A DNA stretch of 64,000 nt from Fibrella aquatilis (GCF_017353255.1 NZ_JAFMYU010000016.1:1-64000), one strand, 5' to 3'. Counted from the first letter of the stretch, positions 1 to 9,008 are shown. The notes: a model not told the origin generated them from the sequence alone. Program-made: numbers and translations.

Positions 1-2
1 GA

Positions 3-34
3 AGGTCCATTTCCTTACGGAAATGGGCCTTTTT
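3..34 (+). terminator. Rho-independent terminator of a gene left of the window
   Basis: A 12-bp stem (3-14 with 19-30, one G-U pair) closes a four-base loop TTAC and is followed by a T run at 30-34. The T run lies on the plus-strand side, so it should end a plus-strand gene outside the window. lutC ends at 65 from the other direction, so it may also help separate the converging units. Confidence 0.7.
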
Positions 35-64
35 GTTTATTGTGATATAGGTTTGGGGCCGTTA

Positions 65-661
65 TCAGTATTTGTCGGGAATGATATATACAGCCAGACT
101 TCTGGCACCGTGTGCACCAATGACCAGGCTTTGCTCAATATCGGCCGTCTTCGATGGACCAGCTATGAACGTGCCAAAGCCGGTTTCATTAACACGGATG
201 CGTTTATAGGCATCGTGCATATTAGCCACAATGCTTGACTGCTGAATTACAATAGCCAGAAACTGAGTAATCATCGGCAACGCCCGGTGTGGCAACTGAC
301 GCTCATCGACCCAGATAGACCCGTTTTCGGCTACTGCCCATTGTCCTTCAATGATCGCGAGGTTCACGCTGGCCAACTCGTGTGGCTCTAATACATGCAC
401 CAGTGACACATCGGCAATATGGGCCAGCTCCGGAATTGTTGTCACTACATCGAGTATATCGGGAAAATGCCCCTGTAGGTGCGTTTCAATGGCAGCATAG
501 TTGGGTATTTCAATGGCTACTCCTCCAATAGAAGTCAGCACAGCCGCAAATTGAGCTACATTGTCGGGATACTCAGTATGAAAGATGTAGTCTGTTGGCG
601 AGGGGAGCAACGCAGGCTGATTGGCCTGAATAGCTGCCAGCATACGGTCGCGGCTACTCAT
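65..661 (-). CDS. lutC: Lactate utilization protein C (LUD domain)
   Basis: LutC is one subunit of the LutABC iron-sulfur complex that oxidises L-lactate to pyruvate in the cytoplasm. The protein is about 198 residues, normal for the family, and is essentially one LUD (YkgG) domain with the late glycine-rich segment EAxFGTFIAGPSKTADI-like (here ETGFGTFIAGPSKTADIEQ) typical of LutC. I chose the ATG at 661 (MSSRDRM...) because that N-terminus resembles the family; an in-frame ATG at 679 would add six residues. It overlaps the end of lutB by 8 bases, so the two are translationally coupled. It is the last gene of the rhamnose-lactate operon. The family assignment is firm; the lactate role comes from the neighbouring lutA and lutB. 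Confidence 0.88.
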   Translation of the reverse strand: MSSRDRMLAAIQANQPALLPSPTDYIFHTEYPDNVAQFAAVLTSIGGVAIEIPNYAAIETHLQGHFPDILDVVTTIPELAHIADVSLVHVLEPHELASVNLAIIEGQWAVAENGSIWVDERQLPHRALPMITQFLAIVIQQSSIVANMHDAYKRIRVNETGFGTFIAGPSKTADIEQSLVIGAHGARSLAVYIIPDKY

Positions 662-2057
662 GTTTCGGCTGTTTAACATACCAGTCTCGGAATGATTCGG
701 CGGGAGCGGTGGGCATTTCGCGCTGTGTGTACCAAGGATTTAAACCATTTTCGATCAGAGCGGGGGTGAATCGTAATACGCCGCGCCCTACGCTGCCTGC
801 CATGCGATAAAGCCGGGGTGATTCGAGGACGGTGGCCATCGTTTTCATCGCTACTGTTTTAGTGGCTGGGCCATGTCCATCCCGCATAAGTACCTGTCGC
901 CACTTATAGAGCTGTTCGTGAATATCGATTTTGACGGGGCAAACATTGGTGCAGGAACCGCAAAGCGTGGAAGCAAATGGCAGGTCGGCGTTCTGTCGCA
1001 TATCCAGATTTGGAGCCAGAATAGAGCCAATAGGACCGGCAATAGCACTGTGATAGCTGTGTCCGCCGCTGCGCCGATAAACGGGGCAGGTGTTTAAGCA
1101 AGCCGCACAACGAATGCACTTGAGCGAATTTCGGAAGTCAGCCCGACCCAATTGACGGCTACGGCCATTGTCGACAATGACGAGGTGGATCTGCTGATCG
1201 GGTCGGCCACTCCGGCTTTTGCGGGGTTTATGAAAATGGCTCGAAAACGTGGTGATGGGCTGACCGGTGGCACTTCGGGCCAGCAACCGCAGGAAAACGC
1301 CCAGATGTTCAGCCTTAGGAATAATCTTTTCAAAGCCCATACTGGCGATGTGTACGTCGGCCAGGTGTACGCCCATGTCGGCGTTGCCTTCGTTGGTGCA
1401 GACCACAAATCCGCCTGTTTCGGCAATGGCAAAGTTGACGCCGGTGAGCGCTACTGTTCGGGTCAGAAACGTTTCGCGAAGGTGCTGCCGGGCGGCTTCG
1501 GTTAGGTACTGCGGGTCGGTAGCGCCCGCCGTGGTGCCCAGATGTTTGTGGAACGTATCACCAACGTCCGACTTTTTGAGGTGAATGGCAGGCAACACAA
1601 TATGCGACGGTTTCTCGCCCCGCATCTGCACAATCCGTTCGCCCAAATCACTGTCAATCACCTCAATACCATGCTCGACTAGGTATTCGTTCAGGCCACA
1701 TTCTTCCGTCAGCATCGACTTCGACTTGACCATCTGCTTGGTCTTGGCTGCTTGCAAAATGCTGAGTATGATTTTGTTATGTTCGGCAGCATCGGCTGCC
1801 CAATGCACTGTAATGCCGTTCTGAATGGCCTTTGTTTCAAACTCCGTCAGCAGATCGTGCATGTTGGAGAGCACATGGTTTTTGATCTGCGAAGCGGCTT
1901 CGCGCAGGCTCTCCCACTCCGGAATTTGGGCGGCGGCACGGTCGCGCTTGGACCGAACGAACCAGAGCGTTTCATCGTGCCAGTCTACGCGGGCTTCGTC
2001 TTTGTTAAACACCGCCGCCGCTTCGGGGTGGTCGAGTCGATTTTGTGGATGGCTCAT
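654..2057 (-). CDS. lutB: Lactate utilization iron-sulfur protein B
   Basis: LutB is the large 4Fe-4S subunit of the LutABC L-lactate oxidation complex. The 467-residue protein has an N-terminal LUD domain (about 70-300) followed by two ferredoxin-type cysteine clusters: CIRCAACLNTCPVYR near residue 315 and LCGSCTNVCPVKIDI near residue 365. These would hold two [4Fe-4S] clusters. The length matches the family (about 470). The ATG at 2057 overlaps the lutA stop at 2054 in an ATGA arrangement, and its 3' end overlaps lutC. Placement downstream of rhamnose genes fits a role in oxidising lactate derived from lactaldehyde. Confidence 0.93.
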   Translation of the reverse strand: MSHPQNRLDHPEAAAVFNKDEARVDWHDETLWFVRSKRDRAAAQIPEWESLREAASQIKNHVLSNMHDLLTEFETKAIQNGITVHWAADAAEHNKIILSILQAAKTKQMVKSKSMLTEECGLNEYLVEHGIEVIDSDLGERIVQMRGEKPSHIVLPAIHLKKSDVGDTFHKHLGTTAGATDPQYLTEAARQHLRETFLTRTVALTGVNFAIAETGGFVVCTNEGNADMGVHLADVHIASMGFEKIIPKAEHLGVFLRLLARSATGQPITTFSSHFHKPRKSRSGRPDQQIHLVIVDNGRSRQLGRADFRNSLKCIRCAACLNTCPVYRRSGGHSYHSAIAGPIGSILAPNLDMRQNADLPFASTLCGSCTNVCPVKIDIHEQLYKWRQVLMRDGHGPATKTVAMKTMATVLESPRLYRMAGSVGRGVLRFTPALIENGLNPWYTQREMPTAPAESFRDWYVKQPKHE

Positions 2058-2812
2058 AACGTATTGGTCAATAGTTCGGCGATGTGTTTCACTTTAACGG
2101 ATGAACCGGTTCTTTTCAGAATCCCTTCCATATGCATCAGGCACGACACATCGACGCCGGTGATGCAGTCAACGCCCTGCCGGAGGTGGTCGGCTACGCG
2201 GTCTTTACCCATTTTGGCCGACACTGCTTCTTCCGTAACGCAAAATGTGCCACCAAAGCCACAACACTCGTCGGGGCGGTCTAGTGTCACCAGGTCGATG
2301 CCCTCGATTTGTTTTAGCAACTGAACGGGTTTCGAGAAGGGCGGGGCCATCAGTTCTGACATTTGCGATAGGTGTAATCCCCGCTGTCCGTGGCAGCTTT
2401 GGTGCAGTCCTACCCGGATCGGGGCTGTTCGTTTTGGCATCAGCGTACCCAGGTCGGTTACTTTCACCACATCGGTCAGGAACTCGGTCAGTTCATACAC
2501 CCGCGATCTGATGGCCGTTGCTGCGGTTTCGTGCGTAGCGTTTTCGCCGTGTAAATGCTGCTTGATATGCAACGTACAACTACCCGACGGTGAGACAATG
2601 TACTCGTAATCAGCAAAGTTGCGTATGAAATTTTCGTCGCAGCCACCCGTCAGGTGTGCATAACCCGAGTTGGCCATGGGTTGTCCGCAACAGGTTTGGT
2701 TTAACGGATAACGCACGGTGCAACCTACCGCTTCGAGCACCCGGAGCGTGGCGATGGCTACGTGTGGATAGAACTGATCAACGTAACAGGGGATAAAGAG
2801 ACCTACGTTCAT
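2054..2812 (-). CDS. lutA: Lactate utilization protein A (CCG-domain Fe-S oxidoreductase)
   Basis: LutA carries the two cysteine-rich CCG domains seen in heterodisulfide reductase and glycolate oxidase iron-sulfur subunits. In this 252-residue protein the first CCG motif is TCCGQPMANSGY (about residue 40) and the second is DECCGFGGTFCVTE (about residue 180). The N-terminus MNVGLFIPCYVDQFYP is diagnostic of the LutA/YkgE family, so the start at 2812 is secure. It overlaps the upstream kinase stop by four bases (ATGA) and lutB downstream. With LutB and LutC it would turn L-lactate into pyruvate, passing electrons to the quinone pool. Confidence 0.93.
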   Translation of the reverse strand: MNVGLFIPCYVDQFYPHVAIATLRVLEAVGCTVRYPLNQTCCGQPMANSGYAHLTGGCDENFIRNFADYEYIVSPSGSCTLHIKQHLHGENATHETAATAIRSRVYELTEFLTDVVKVTDLGTLMPKRTAPIRVGLHQSCHGQRGLHLSQMSELMAPPFSKPVQLLKQIEGIDLVTLDRPDECCGFGGTFCVTEEAVSAKMGKDRVADHLRQGVDCITGVDVSCLMHMEGILKRTGSSVKVKHIAELLTNTL

Positions 2813-4197
2813 TGTGTTGAGTACAGTTTCAGATCAATGCTGTTGGTTGGCATTGGCTGCTTGTTCCAGTGGTCATGAATGGCCAACGCCGCCCCCAGGG
2901 CCGATGCCTGCGCCACCGAAGCGGCATAGACTTCGATGTCGGGGAAAGCTCTGGCCAGCAGGTGCATATAGATCGGGTTTTTGCCGAAACCACCATCGAC
3001 AAAGAGGCGCTTTACAGGCGAACTTGTTATGACTAAGTTAGTGGAGATCAACTGTTGCGCCATGATATCGAGCATCAACTGGTGATAGGCTAACTCATAA
3101 GTGGCGAAGGTGCTCAGGTCGCGGCTGTTGAAGATAGAGCCAGTCATGGAAATCATCGGCTCTTTCCGGCCAAACTCAACGGACTTACTTTCAGAAACAC
3201 GCTGCTGTAAGGTTTCGATAAGTGCCGGGTTGTAGGCCACGGTAGTATATGTATCTACGGCTGCCTGAAAATGTCTGGCGAGGCGCTTTATCTGCTGCTC
3301 ATGTTCATAACCTGCAAACAGGCGCGATGCCTTCACGGGCTGCCCGCCGTAATGCAGGTAATTCAGGCAGTCGTATTGCAGTTCTTCGGCGGTGAGTGGT
3401 TGCCGGTTGAAGGGGTTCATACTCACGCACCACGTACCTGTAGAGAGCAGCACAAACGGTTCTTTGAAGGCACTGAGGTAGGGAATCAACGCCGCCGATG
3501 AGTCGTGCAGGCCCACGCCAACCTGCACCGAACGACCATTGACTGGTACTTCCACAGCATGGTTAGACGGCGTAATGGGGCCAAGTATGTCAGTAAGCGC
3601 CTCTTTTTCAACCCAATCGGCGTAGTCCTGTTTCTTGAAATCCCAGAGCATGGTGTGGCAACCAAGGCTGGTGCAATCGGTGACGGGCTGGCCGGTGAAC
3701 AAAAAACTAATGAACTGCGGCAGGTGCAGGGCATACAGAATCTGCTCGAACAGGGCCGGTTTGTCGTGCTTGATTCGATAGAGCATCAAGCCCGAATTGA
3801 GGCTATCCAGGCAGGGTGACGCCGTTTGCAAGGATAGCGTGGCAGGATCGCCATAGGTGTTATAAAACCGTTCTCGCAGATCGGACGGAAAAGGCTTGAG
3901 GTAATTGTAAAGCTGGCCAACCGATTGATAATCAGCATCTACATAGGCAAAACTGGCTCCGTAGGTAGAGAAATTAAGCGCTTTCACCTCAAATTCCGGC
4001 AATTGCTGCGCCTTCGCCAACCCCTTTTGTACCCAGTTGCTCAGCCGGGCTACGTCTTCGCAGGGATCACCGTCTTCATCGGCGATATCTGTAAACGACT
4101 CGGCCTGTTCCCACACAATGCGGTACTGCTCGTCGAAGAGGAACAGCTTCTTGTTGGTCTTGCCAATATCGAAAACAGCGATGACGGGAAGGGGCAT
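2809..4197 (-). CDS. rhaB: FGGY-family sugar kinase, probable L-rhamnulokinase
   Basis: This kinase would phosphorylate L-rhamnulose at C1, between the isomerase and the aldolase of this operon. The 462-residue protein has an FGGY_N half opening with AVFDIGKTNKKLFLFDE (phosphate-binding DxGxT-like motif with Asn for the usual Thr context) and an FGGY_C half ending with LFVDGGFGKNPIYMHLLA and ASALGAALAI, the typical adenosine-binding region. The sequence alone only supports 'FGGY kinase'; the substrate is inferred from the neighbours rhaI and rhaEW. L-fuculose kinase is the main alternative. The ATG is at 4197, its stop overlaps lutA, and a word-rich inverted repeat fills the 105 bp between it and rhaI. 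Confidence 0.82.
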   Translation of the reverse strand: MPLPVIAVFDIGKTNKKLFLFDEQYRIVWEQAESFTDIADEDGDPCEDVARLSNWVQKGLAKAQQLPEFEVKALNFSTYGASFAYVDADYQSVGQLYNYLKPFPSDLRERFYNTYGDPATLSLQTASPCLDSLNSGLMLYRIKHDKPALFEQILYALHLPQFISFLFTGQPVTDCTSLGCHTMLWDFKKQDYADWVEKEALTDILGPITPSNHAVEVPVNGRSVQVGVGLHDSSAALIPYLSAFKEPFVLLSTGTWCVSMNPFNRQPLTAEELQYDCLNYLHYGGQPVKASRLFAGYEHEQQIKRLARHFQAAVDTYTTVAYNPALIETLQQRVSESKSVEFGRKEPMISMTGSIFNSRDLSTFATYELAYHQLMLDIMAQQLISTNLVITSSPVKRLFVDGGFGKNPIYMHLLARAFPDIEVYAASVAQASALGAALAIHDHWNKQPMPTNSIDLKLYSTQ

Positions 4198-4305
4198 GGG
4201 TGAAAGAATGAAAGGGCAAAAGAGTGAAAGAGCGAAAGAATGAAAGAGTGTCTACGGCTGGAGCCAAGCGACAATGGCACTCTTTCACCATTCACTCTTT
4301 CACTA
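4198..4305. repeat. Word-rich imperfect inverted repeat between rhaI and the kinase
   Basis: The left side (4198-4250) is a degenerate tandem of GTGAAAGAG / GCGAAAGAA / TGAAAGAGTG words. The right side (4278-4305) is the reverse complement of the same words. The right arm begins exactly at the rhaI stop codon (TAG, 4303-4305). The element lies inside the operon, so it is not a simple end-of-operon terminator. The same words recur at 12874-12960 and 32034-32172. Confidence 0.8.
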
Positions 4306-5580
4306 TAATCCCGTAGCTACGGTTTTTAGGCCGCGTTCGCTGATGAGCTGCTGGCGGACGTTTTGTTGGCGGAAGAGCGCAAGTGGGTTGAGGGCACCCC
4401 CGGCGCGGCGGTTGGCTTCGGCTACGAGCGGGCGAACGTCGGTGCGGAAGGCGTCCTGCAAAATCTCCTGCGCCCGGACCACATCGTTAGTTTCGCGGGC
4501 TTCTTCCAGCGCCGTACGGTCGACGAGCAGAGCCTGCGCATAGGCCATCTGAATGGCATCGACCGATTGCAGCAGGTCTTCGAGCGGGTCTTTTACGTTA
4601 TGGCTTGCGTCGATCATCCAGCCCAAGCCGGTGGCGTGGTTCATATTGCGGGCATCCATGCCATCGACTAACTCATTGAATATCAGAAACAATTGGTATG
4701 GTTTGATGCTGCCCGCCGTGAGGTCGTCGTCGCCGTATTTCGAGTCGTTGAAATGGAAACCACCGAGCTTGCCTTCGTGCAACAGGATGGCCACGATCTG
4801 CTCGATGTTGGCGTTGGGCAGGTGGTGGCCGAGGTCAACAAGGGTGTAGGCTTTGGGGCCGAGCTTGGTGGCGTAGAGCAGGCTGCTGCCCCAGTCGCCG
4901 ACGGTCATGGAATAGAAGTTGGGTTCGAAGGCTTTGTATTCCACGAACATTTTCCAGGCATCGGGCAGGGCGGCATAGATCTGTTGCAGGCTGTCGAGGG
5001 TACGGTCGAAAGCTTTACGGAAATTAAGCTGCCCCGGAAAGCACGAACCGTCTGATAACCAGACCGTCAGCGAGTCGGAACCCAGCGCCACGCCGTGCCG
5101 GATGACCTCGATATTGTGTTCGATGGCCTGCCGCCGCACGGCTGCGTCGGTATGTTGCAGCGACCCGAATTTGTAGCTGTGTTCCTGCCCGGTGGGCTGA
5201 TCCTGGAAGGTGTTGGAGTTGACCGCATCGAAGCGCAGGCCGTACTGCGCCGCCAGTTGTTTGGTGGCCTCCGGGTCGGTGGGGATGTCCCACGGAATAT
5301 GGAGCGAAATGGCCCCACTACTGCGGTTCAGGGCATGAAGCAGCCCCACGTCAGCGATTTTCTCGTCGAGGTTACGCGGTTCGCCCCCGCCGCCAAACCG
5401 CCCAAACCTGGTGCCGCCCGTACCCAACGCCCAGGACGGAATGGCAATCTGGAAGGCAATCAGCTTCTCGATAATTGTTTCGGCAGCACCTACTTCGTCG
5501 GTCCAGTACGCCAGTTTGCGGCGATGATTGTCAAGGTGTTGCCCGTTAAAATCGGCGATGGTGTCGGGGGAGAGGGTCAT
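4303..5580 (-). CDS. rhaI: L-rhamnose isomerase, TIM-barrel Pseudomonas stutzeri type
   Basis: RhaI interconverts L-rhamnose and L-rhamnulose in the cytoplasm, the first step of phosphorylating rhamnose breakdown. The 425-residue protein is a xylose-isomerase-like TIM barrel. Metal and substrate residues of the family are visible: Glu in FVEYKAFEPNFY (about 215), Asp in TLVDLGHHLPN (about 250), His and Asp in GGFHFNDSKYGDDDL (about 277-288), and Asp in WMIDASHN (about 325). The N-terminal GTGGTRFGRFGGGGEPR loop is also characteristic. Length agrees with the P. stutzeri enzyme. It sits between rhaEW and the kinase gene, with a long inverted repeat on each side. Confidence 0.92.
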   Translation of the reverse strand: MTLSPDTIADFNGQHLDNHRRKLAYWTDEVGAAETIIEKLIAFQIAIPSWALGTGGTRFGRFGGGGEPRNLDEKIADVGLLHALNRSSGAISLHIPWDIPTDPEATKQLAAQYGLRFDAVNSNTFQDQPTGQEHSYKFGSLQHTDAAVRRQAIEHNIEVIRHGVALGSDSLTVWLSDGSCFPGQLNFRKAFDRTLDSLQQIYAALPDAWKMFVEYKAFEPNFYSMTVGDWGSSLLYATKLGPKAYTLVDLGHHLPNANIEQIVAILLHEGKLGGFHFNDSKYGDDDLTAGSIKPYQLFLIFNELVDGMDARNMNHATGLGWMIDASHNVKDPLEDLLQSVDAIQMAYAQALLVDRTALEEARETNDVVRAQEILQDAFRTDVRPLVAEANRRAGGALNPLALFRQQNVRQQLISERGLKTVATGL

Positions 5581-5594
5581 GGGAAGGATTTTTT

Positions 5595-5692
5595 AATGTA
5601 CAATGCACAATGAATAATGTACAATGAGCTTCGCGCCACAGCAACCTAGAGCGCGAAGCTCATTGTACATTATTCATTGTGCATTGTACATT
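5595..5692. repeat. Perfect 42-bp inverted repeat between rhaEW and rhaI
   Basis: Left arm 5595-5636 and right arm 5651-5692 are exact reverse complements over 42 bp, with a 14-base loop. The outer part of each arm repeats ACAATG/TGTACAATG words; the inner end is GAGCTTCGCGC. The element starts 5 bases from the rhaEW stop and ends 15 bases from the rhaI start, inside one operon, and there is no T run. In RNA it would be one very stable hairpin. Confidence 0.95.
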
Positions 5693-5696
5693 CATT

Positions 5697-7880
5697 TTAA
5701 CGAACAAACGCCATAGCTACACCACCATCTACGTTCAGGACGTTGCCGGTTGATTTGGCCAGGAGGCCACCTACGAAGGCAAAGCAGGCATTGGCGATGT
5801 CGTCGGGGAGGATTACTTCGTTCAACAGGGTGCGTTTGGCGTAGTAGGCGGGCAGTTCGGCTACGGTGACGCCGTAGGCTTTGGCGCGCCCTTCGGCCCA
5901 GGCACCGGCCCAGATTTTCGAGTCGGAGATAACGGCGTCGGGGTTAACCACGTTCACGCGAATATGGTCTTTGCCCAGCTCGGCAGCGTTGAGGCGGCTC
6001 AGGTGCAGTTGCGCAGCTTTCGCCGAGCCGTAGCCCGCATTATTGGGGCCCGATACCAGCGCGTTTTTCGAGACTATATTCAGTACGTCGCCGCCCAGAT
6101 TTTGCTTGCGCATGGTGTTGACCCCCGCCTGCGTGACCATAAACTGGCCTTTCACCAGAATGTCGTAGAGGGCGTCCCAGTCGGCTTCGGTATGGTCTTC
6201 CAGTGGTTTCGAGATGCTGATGCCCGCGCAGTTCACCACAATATCGACCCCGCCAAAGGCCACCGCCGCCACGTCGAATGCGGCTTCGATGCTGTCTTTT
6301 TTGGTCACGTCGAGGTTGGCAATGGCGTGGGTATCGCGGCCATAGGTGGCTTTGAAGGCTTCGTCGGCACCGGCGAGGCGGTCGGTGTCGAAATCGTTGA
6401 TAATGACGCAGGCCCCTTCGTCGGCGAATTTCCGGGCAATGGCTTTGCCGATGCCACCCGCGCTGCCCGTTACGAGCGCAATTTTGCCCGAAAGCGCCTT
6501 CGGTTTGGGCATCCGTTGCAGTTTGGCTTCTTCCAGTAACCAGTATTCAATGTCGAACGCTTCCTGCCGGGGTAGCGAGGTGTATTCCGAAATAGCCTCC
6601 GCGCCCTTCATTACGTTGATGGCGTTGGTGTAAAATTCCGCCGCCACCCGCGCCGTTTGCTTGTCTTTGGCAAAAGTGAACATACCAATCTGTGGCCAGA
6701 GAATAACCACGGGGTTGGCATCCCGCATGGCTGGGCTATTGGGGTGTTTGTGGGCCTCATAGTACGACTGGTAATCAGCACGGTATTTATCAAACTGTGG
6801 GGCTAACGATTCTACGATCTCCCGGTTTTCGGCATGTTCAACATCAAAATCTGATGGGATATTTCGGAGCACCAACGGGCTGATTTTGGTCCGCAGAAAA
6901 TGGTCTGGGCAGGACGTACCCATTGGGGCCAGCCGGTCAAGGTCCTTCGAGTTAATAAATTCCAGTACTCGCTCATCGTCAGTGAAATGGCCAATCATGG
7001 GGCCGCTTCGGTGCACCGATTCGCTGCTACATAGACCGCGTAAGATGGGCATAATCGCTGCGGCTTGGCGCAAGCGTATGTCAGGCAGTTCAACATTGCG
7101 CCAGACACCGCCAAAAACAGGGCGGTTTTTGCCCATGTGGTTTTGGATGTACTCCGCGCAGGTTTCGACTACTTCCAGCGTGTTGACATAGCTTTCGTAG
7201 GCGGTGTTGCCCCAGGTAAACAGCCCGTGCGAACCGAGCATAATGCCTCGGATACCCGGATTATCGGCCAGACACTGCGCCAGTTCCAGACCCAATTCGA
7301 AACCCGGCCGCCGCCAGTCTACCCAGCCAATCTGCCCGTTGAACAGCTCCTGCGTGATGCGTTTGCCATCTTTGGCTGCGGCAATGGCAATGGCCGCGTC
7401 GGGGTGGAGGTGGTCGATGTGGGCAAAGGGCAGAAACCCGTGCAGCGGGGTGTCGATAGACGGCGCTTTCGAGGCCAGGTCGTAGATAGAATGGTTGAAG
7501 AGTTCCACCATTTCGTCTTCATGTTCCAACCCACGATAGACGTTTTTCAAGCTCAGTAGCCGGTCTACGTAAAGCGCGGCCAAACCACTGCGTTTCAGCG
7601 TGCCAATGTCGCCGCCTGAGCCTTTGATCCACATCACTTCCGTTGGCCTACCGGTGAGGGGGTCGGGGGCCATGGCTTTGCAGGAGGTATTGCCGCCGCC
7701 GTAGTTGGTGAGGCGCAGATCGGCCCCCAGCAGGTTGGAGCGATAGAGGAGCAGGGCCACCTCGCGGTCGTAGTCAGTAGATGCGGGGAGTGCCGCCGCC
7801 ACGGCGTCGTCCCAGAGGTAGCTGACGTGCTTGAATGACCGGGGGTCTACAGCAGGATTGGAGGCATTTACAGATTGCAT
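5697..7880 (-). CDS. rhaEW: Bifunctional rhamnulose-1-phosphate aldolase / lactaldehyde dehydrogenase
   Basis: The fused enzyme should cleave L-rhamnulose-1-phosphate to dihydroxyacetone phosphate and L-lactaldehyde, then oxidise the aldehyde to L-lactate. Residues about 30-400 form a class II aldolase domain (TNYGGGNTSCKA near 60; metal-binding His in HIDHLHPDAAIAIA near 155 and GSHGLFTWG near 220). Residues about 455-720 form a short-chain dehydrogenase with the Rossmann motif VTGSAGGIGKAIA and the catalytic Tyr-Lys pair in YGSAK. The 727-residue length and domain order match the RhaEW family known from Bacillus YuxG and Bacteroidota. It is first in the operon; the following lut genes would take up the lactate. 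A divergent GntR gene starts 95 bp away. Confidence 0.93.
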   Translation of the reverse strand: MQSVNASNPAVDPRSFKHVSYLWDDAVAAALPASTDYDREVALLLYRSNLLGADLRLTNYGGGNTSCKAMAPDPLTGRPTEVMWIKGSGGDIGTLKRSGLAALYVDRLLSLKNVYRGLEHEDEMVELFNHSIYDLASKAPSIDTPLHGFLPFAHIDHLHPDAAIAIAAAKDGKRITQELFNGQIGWVDWRRPGFELGLELAQCLADNPGIRGIMLGSHGLFTWGNTAYESYVNTLEVVETCAEYIQNHMGKNRPVFGGVWRNVELPDIRLRQAAAIMPILRGLCSSESVHRSGPMIGHFTDDERVLEFINSKDLDRLAPMGTSCPDHFLRTKISPLVLRNIPSDFDVEHAENREIVESLAPQFDKYRADYQSYYEAHKHPNSPAMRDANPVVILWPQIGMFTFAKDKQTARVAAEFYTNAINVMKGAEAISEYTSLPRQEAFDIEYWLLEEAKLQRMPKPKALSGKIALVTGSAGGIGKAIARKFADEGACVIINDFDTDRLAGADEAFKATYGRDTHAIANLDVTKKDSIEAAFDVAAVAFGGVDIVVNCAGISISKPLEDHTEADWDALYDILVKGQFMVTQAGVNTMRKQNLGGDVLNIVSKNALVSGPNNAGYGSAKAAQLHLSRLNAAELGKDHIRVNVVNPDAVISDSKIWAGAWAEGRAKAYGVTVAELPAYYAKRTLLNEVILPDDIANACFAFVGGLLAKSTGNVLNVDGGVAMAFVR

Positions 7881-7924
7881 AAGGTTGATTGGCCGGTCAG
7901 TTTCGGGCCTTATATACGTTGATG

Positions 7925-7961
7925 CAAAAGTATGGAAAGGCCCGGTTGGGCTTTCCCATAC
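7925..7961 (-). promoter_or_regulatory. Promoter core and candidate GntR operator of the rhamnose operon
   Basis: Read on the minus strand, TACTTTTG (complement of 7925-7932) fits the Bacteroidota -7 element TAnnTTTG, 45 bases before the rhaEW start. An imperfect palindrome, GTATGGAAAGGCCC at 7930-7943 against GGGCTTTCCCATAC at 7948-7961, overlaps it by three bases. A repressor bound there would block RNA polymerase. The promoter match and palindrome are seen; binding by the neighbouring GntR protein is inferred. Confidence 0.5.
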
Positions 7962-7975
7962 TGTCCTATTGACCT

Positions 7976-8992
7976 ATGCTCTATCATATTAAAATCAACG
8001 ATTACTCGAACACGCCCAAATACCAGCAGATCTACAATTCCATTGTGGAGGGCATCGAGAATCACGACATTTTGCCCGGCGACAAACTCCCGTCGATCCA
8101 CGAGGTATGCGCTGAATTCGACGTGGCCAAAGGCACGGTTGAACGGGCCTATGAACTGCTGAAAGAGAAAGAAATTGTAGGGGCCGTGAAGGGAAAAGGC
8201 TTCTATATCAATTACACGAAGACGGGTAAAAACCTAAAAATCTTTCTGTTATTCAATAAGTTAAGTGCCCACAAGAAGCTGATCTACGATGCGTTTGTAG
8301 AAGCGCTTGGGCCGGGCATCAGCATCGACTTTTTCATTTACAACAACGACTTCCGCCTCTTCCGCGACCTGATTCAGACCCACGCTCGCAACCATACGCA
8401 CTTCGTCATCATCGCCCATTTTTTCGAAGGGGGCGACAAGGCCTACGAGTTGATCAACAGCCTGCCGAAACACAAACTGGTGCTGATGGACAAGATCTTG
8501 GAAGGGGTGACGGGGCAGTACGCCGCCGTATTCCAGAACTTCGAGAAAGACCTTTACCAGTCCCTCACCGATGCCCTGCCGCTACTACGCAAATACACCA
8601 CGCTAAACCTGTTGTTTCCAGCCTATACCTACCACCCACGGGGTATTTTGAACGGCTTTTACAAGTTCTGCTCCGAGCATCAGTTTACGGCCAACCTTGT
8701 CCGCGACATTCAGCAGGAGGTGATTCAACCCAAACATGCCTACATCAATTTGATGGAAGAAGACCTGGTTGAGCTGATCAAACAGATCAAGGCTACGCCC
8801 TACGTGCTGGGTGAGGAGGTGGGTATTTTGTCGTATAATGATACGCCCCTGAAGGAGTTTTTGCTAGAGGGGATCACCGTCCTCTCCACCGATTTTGCCC
8901 AAATGGGCCGCACCGCCGCCCAACTGGTCCTGACCGACAGCCGCGAACACATCGAAAACCCGTTCCGGCTCATTGTGCGGAAATCGCTTTGA
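7976..8992 (+). CDS. GntR-family regulator with sugar-binding-like domain, probable rhamnose regulator
   Basis: Residues 1-75 form a GntR winged helix (YQQIYNSIVEGIENHDILPG, then LPSIHEVCAEFDVAKGTVERAYELL and GKGFYI). Residues about 85-335 look like a periplasmic-binding-protein/LacI-type effector domain rather than the usual FadR or UTRA domain (for example AFVEALGPGISIDFFIYN, then VGILSYNDTPLKEFLLEGITVLSTDFAQMGRTAAQLV). This architecture is common for sugar regulators in Bacteroidota. It is transcribed away from rhaEW with 95 bp between the starts, so L-rhamnose or a phosphorylated intermediate is the likely inducer. That role is inferred from position only. Confidence 0.85.
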   Translation: MLYHIKINDYSNTPKYQQIYNSIVEGIENHDILPGDKLPSIHEVCAEFDVAKGTVERAYELLKEKEIVGAVKGKGFYINYTKTGKNLKIFLLFNKLSAHKKLIYDAFVEALGPGISIDFFIYNNDFRLFRDLIQTHARNHTHFVIIAHFFEGGDKAYELINSLPKHKLVLMDKILEGVTGQYAAVFQNFEKDLYQSLTDALPLLRKYTTLNLLFPAYTYHPRGILNGFYKFCSEHQFTANLVRDIQQEVIQPKHAYINLMEEDLVELIKQIKATPYVLGEEVGILSYNDTPLKEFLLEGITVLSTDFAQMGRTAAQLVLTDSREHIENPFRLIVRKSL

Positions 8993-9008
8993 GTTGGGGG
9001 GAAATATG

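Noticed and set aside
4198-4310. CRISPR array
   Set aside because: The repeated words are 8-12 bases, degenerate, without regular spacers, and no cas genes are present. They form inverted-repeat arms instead.
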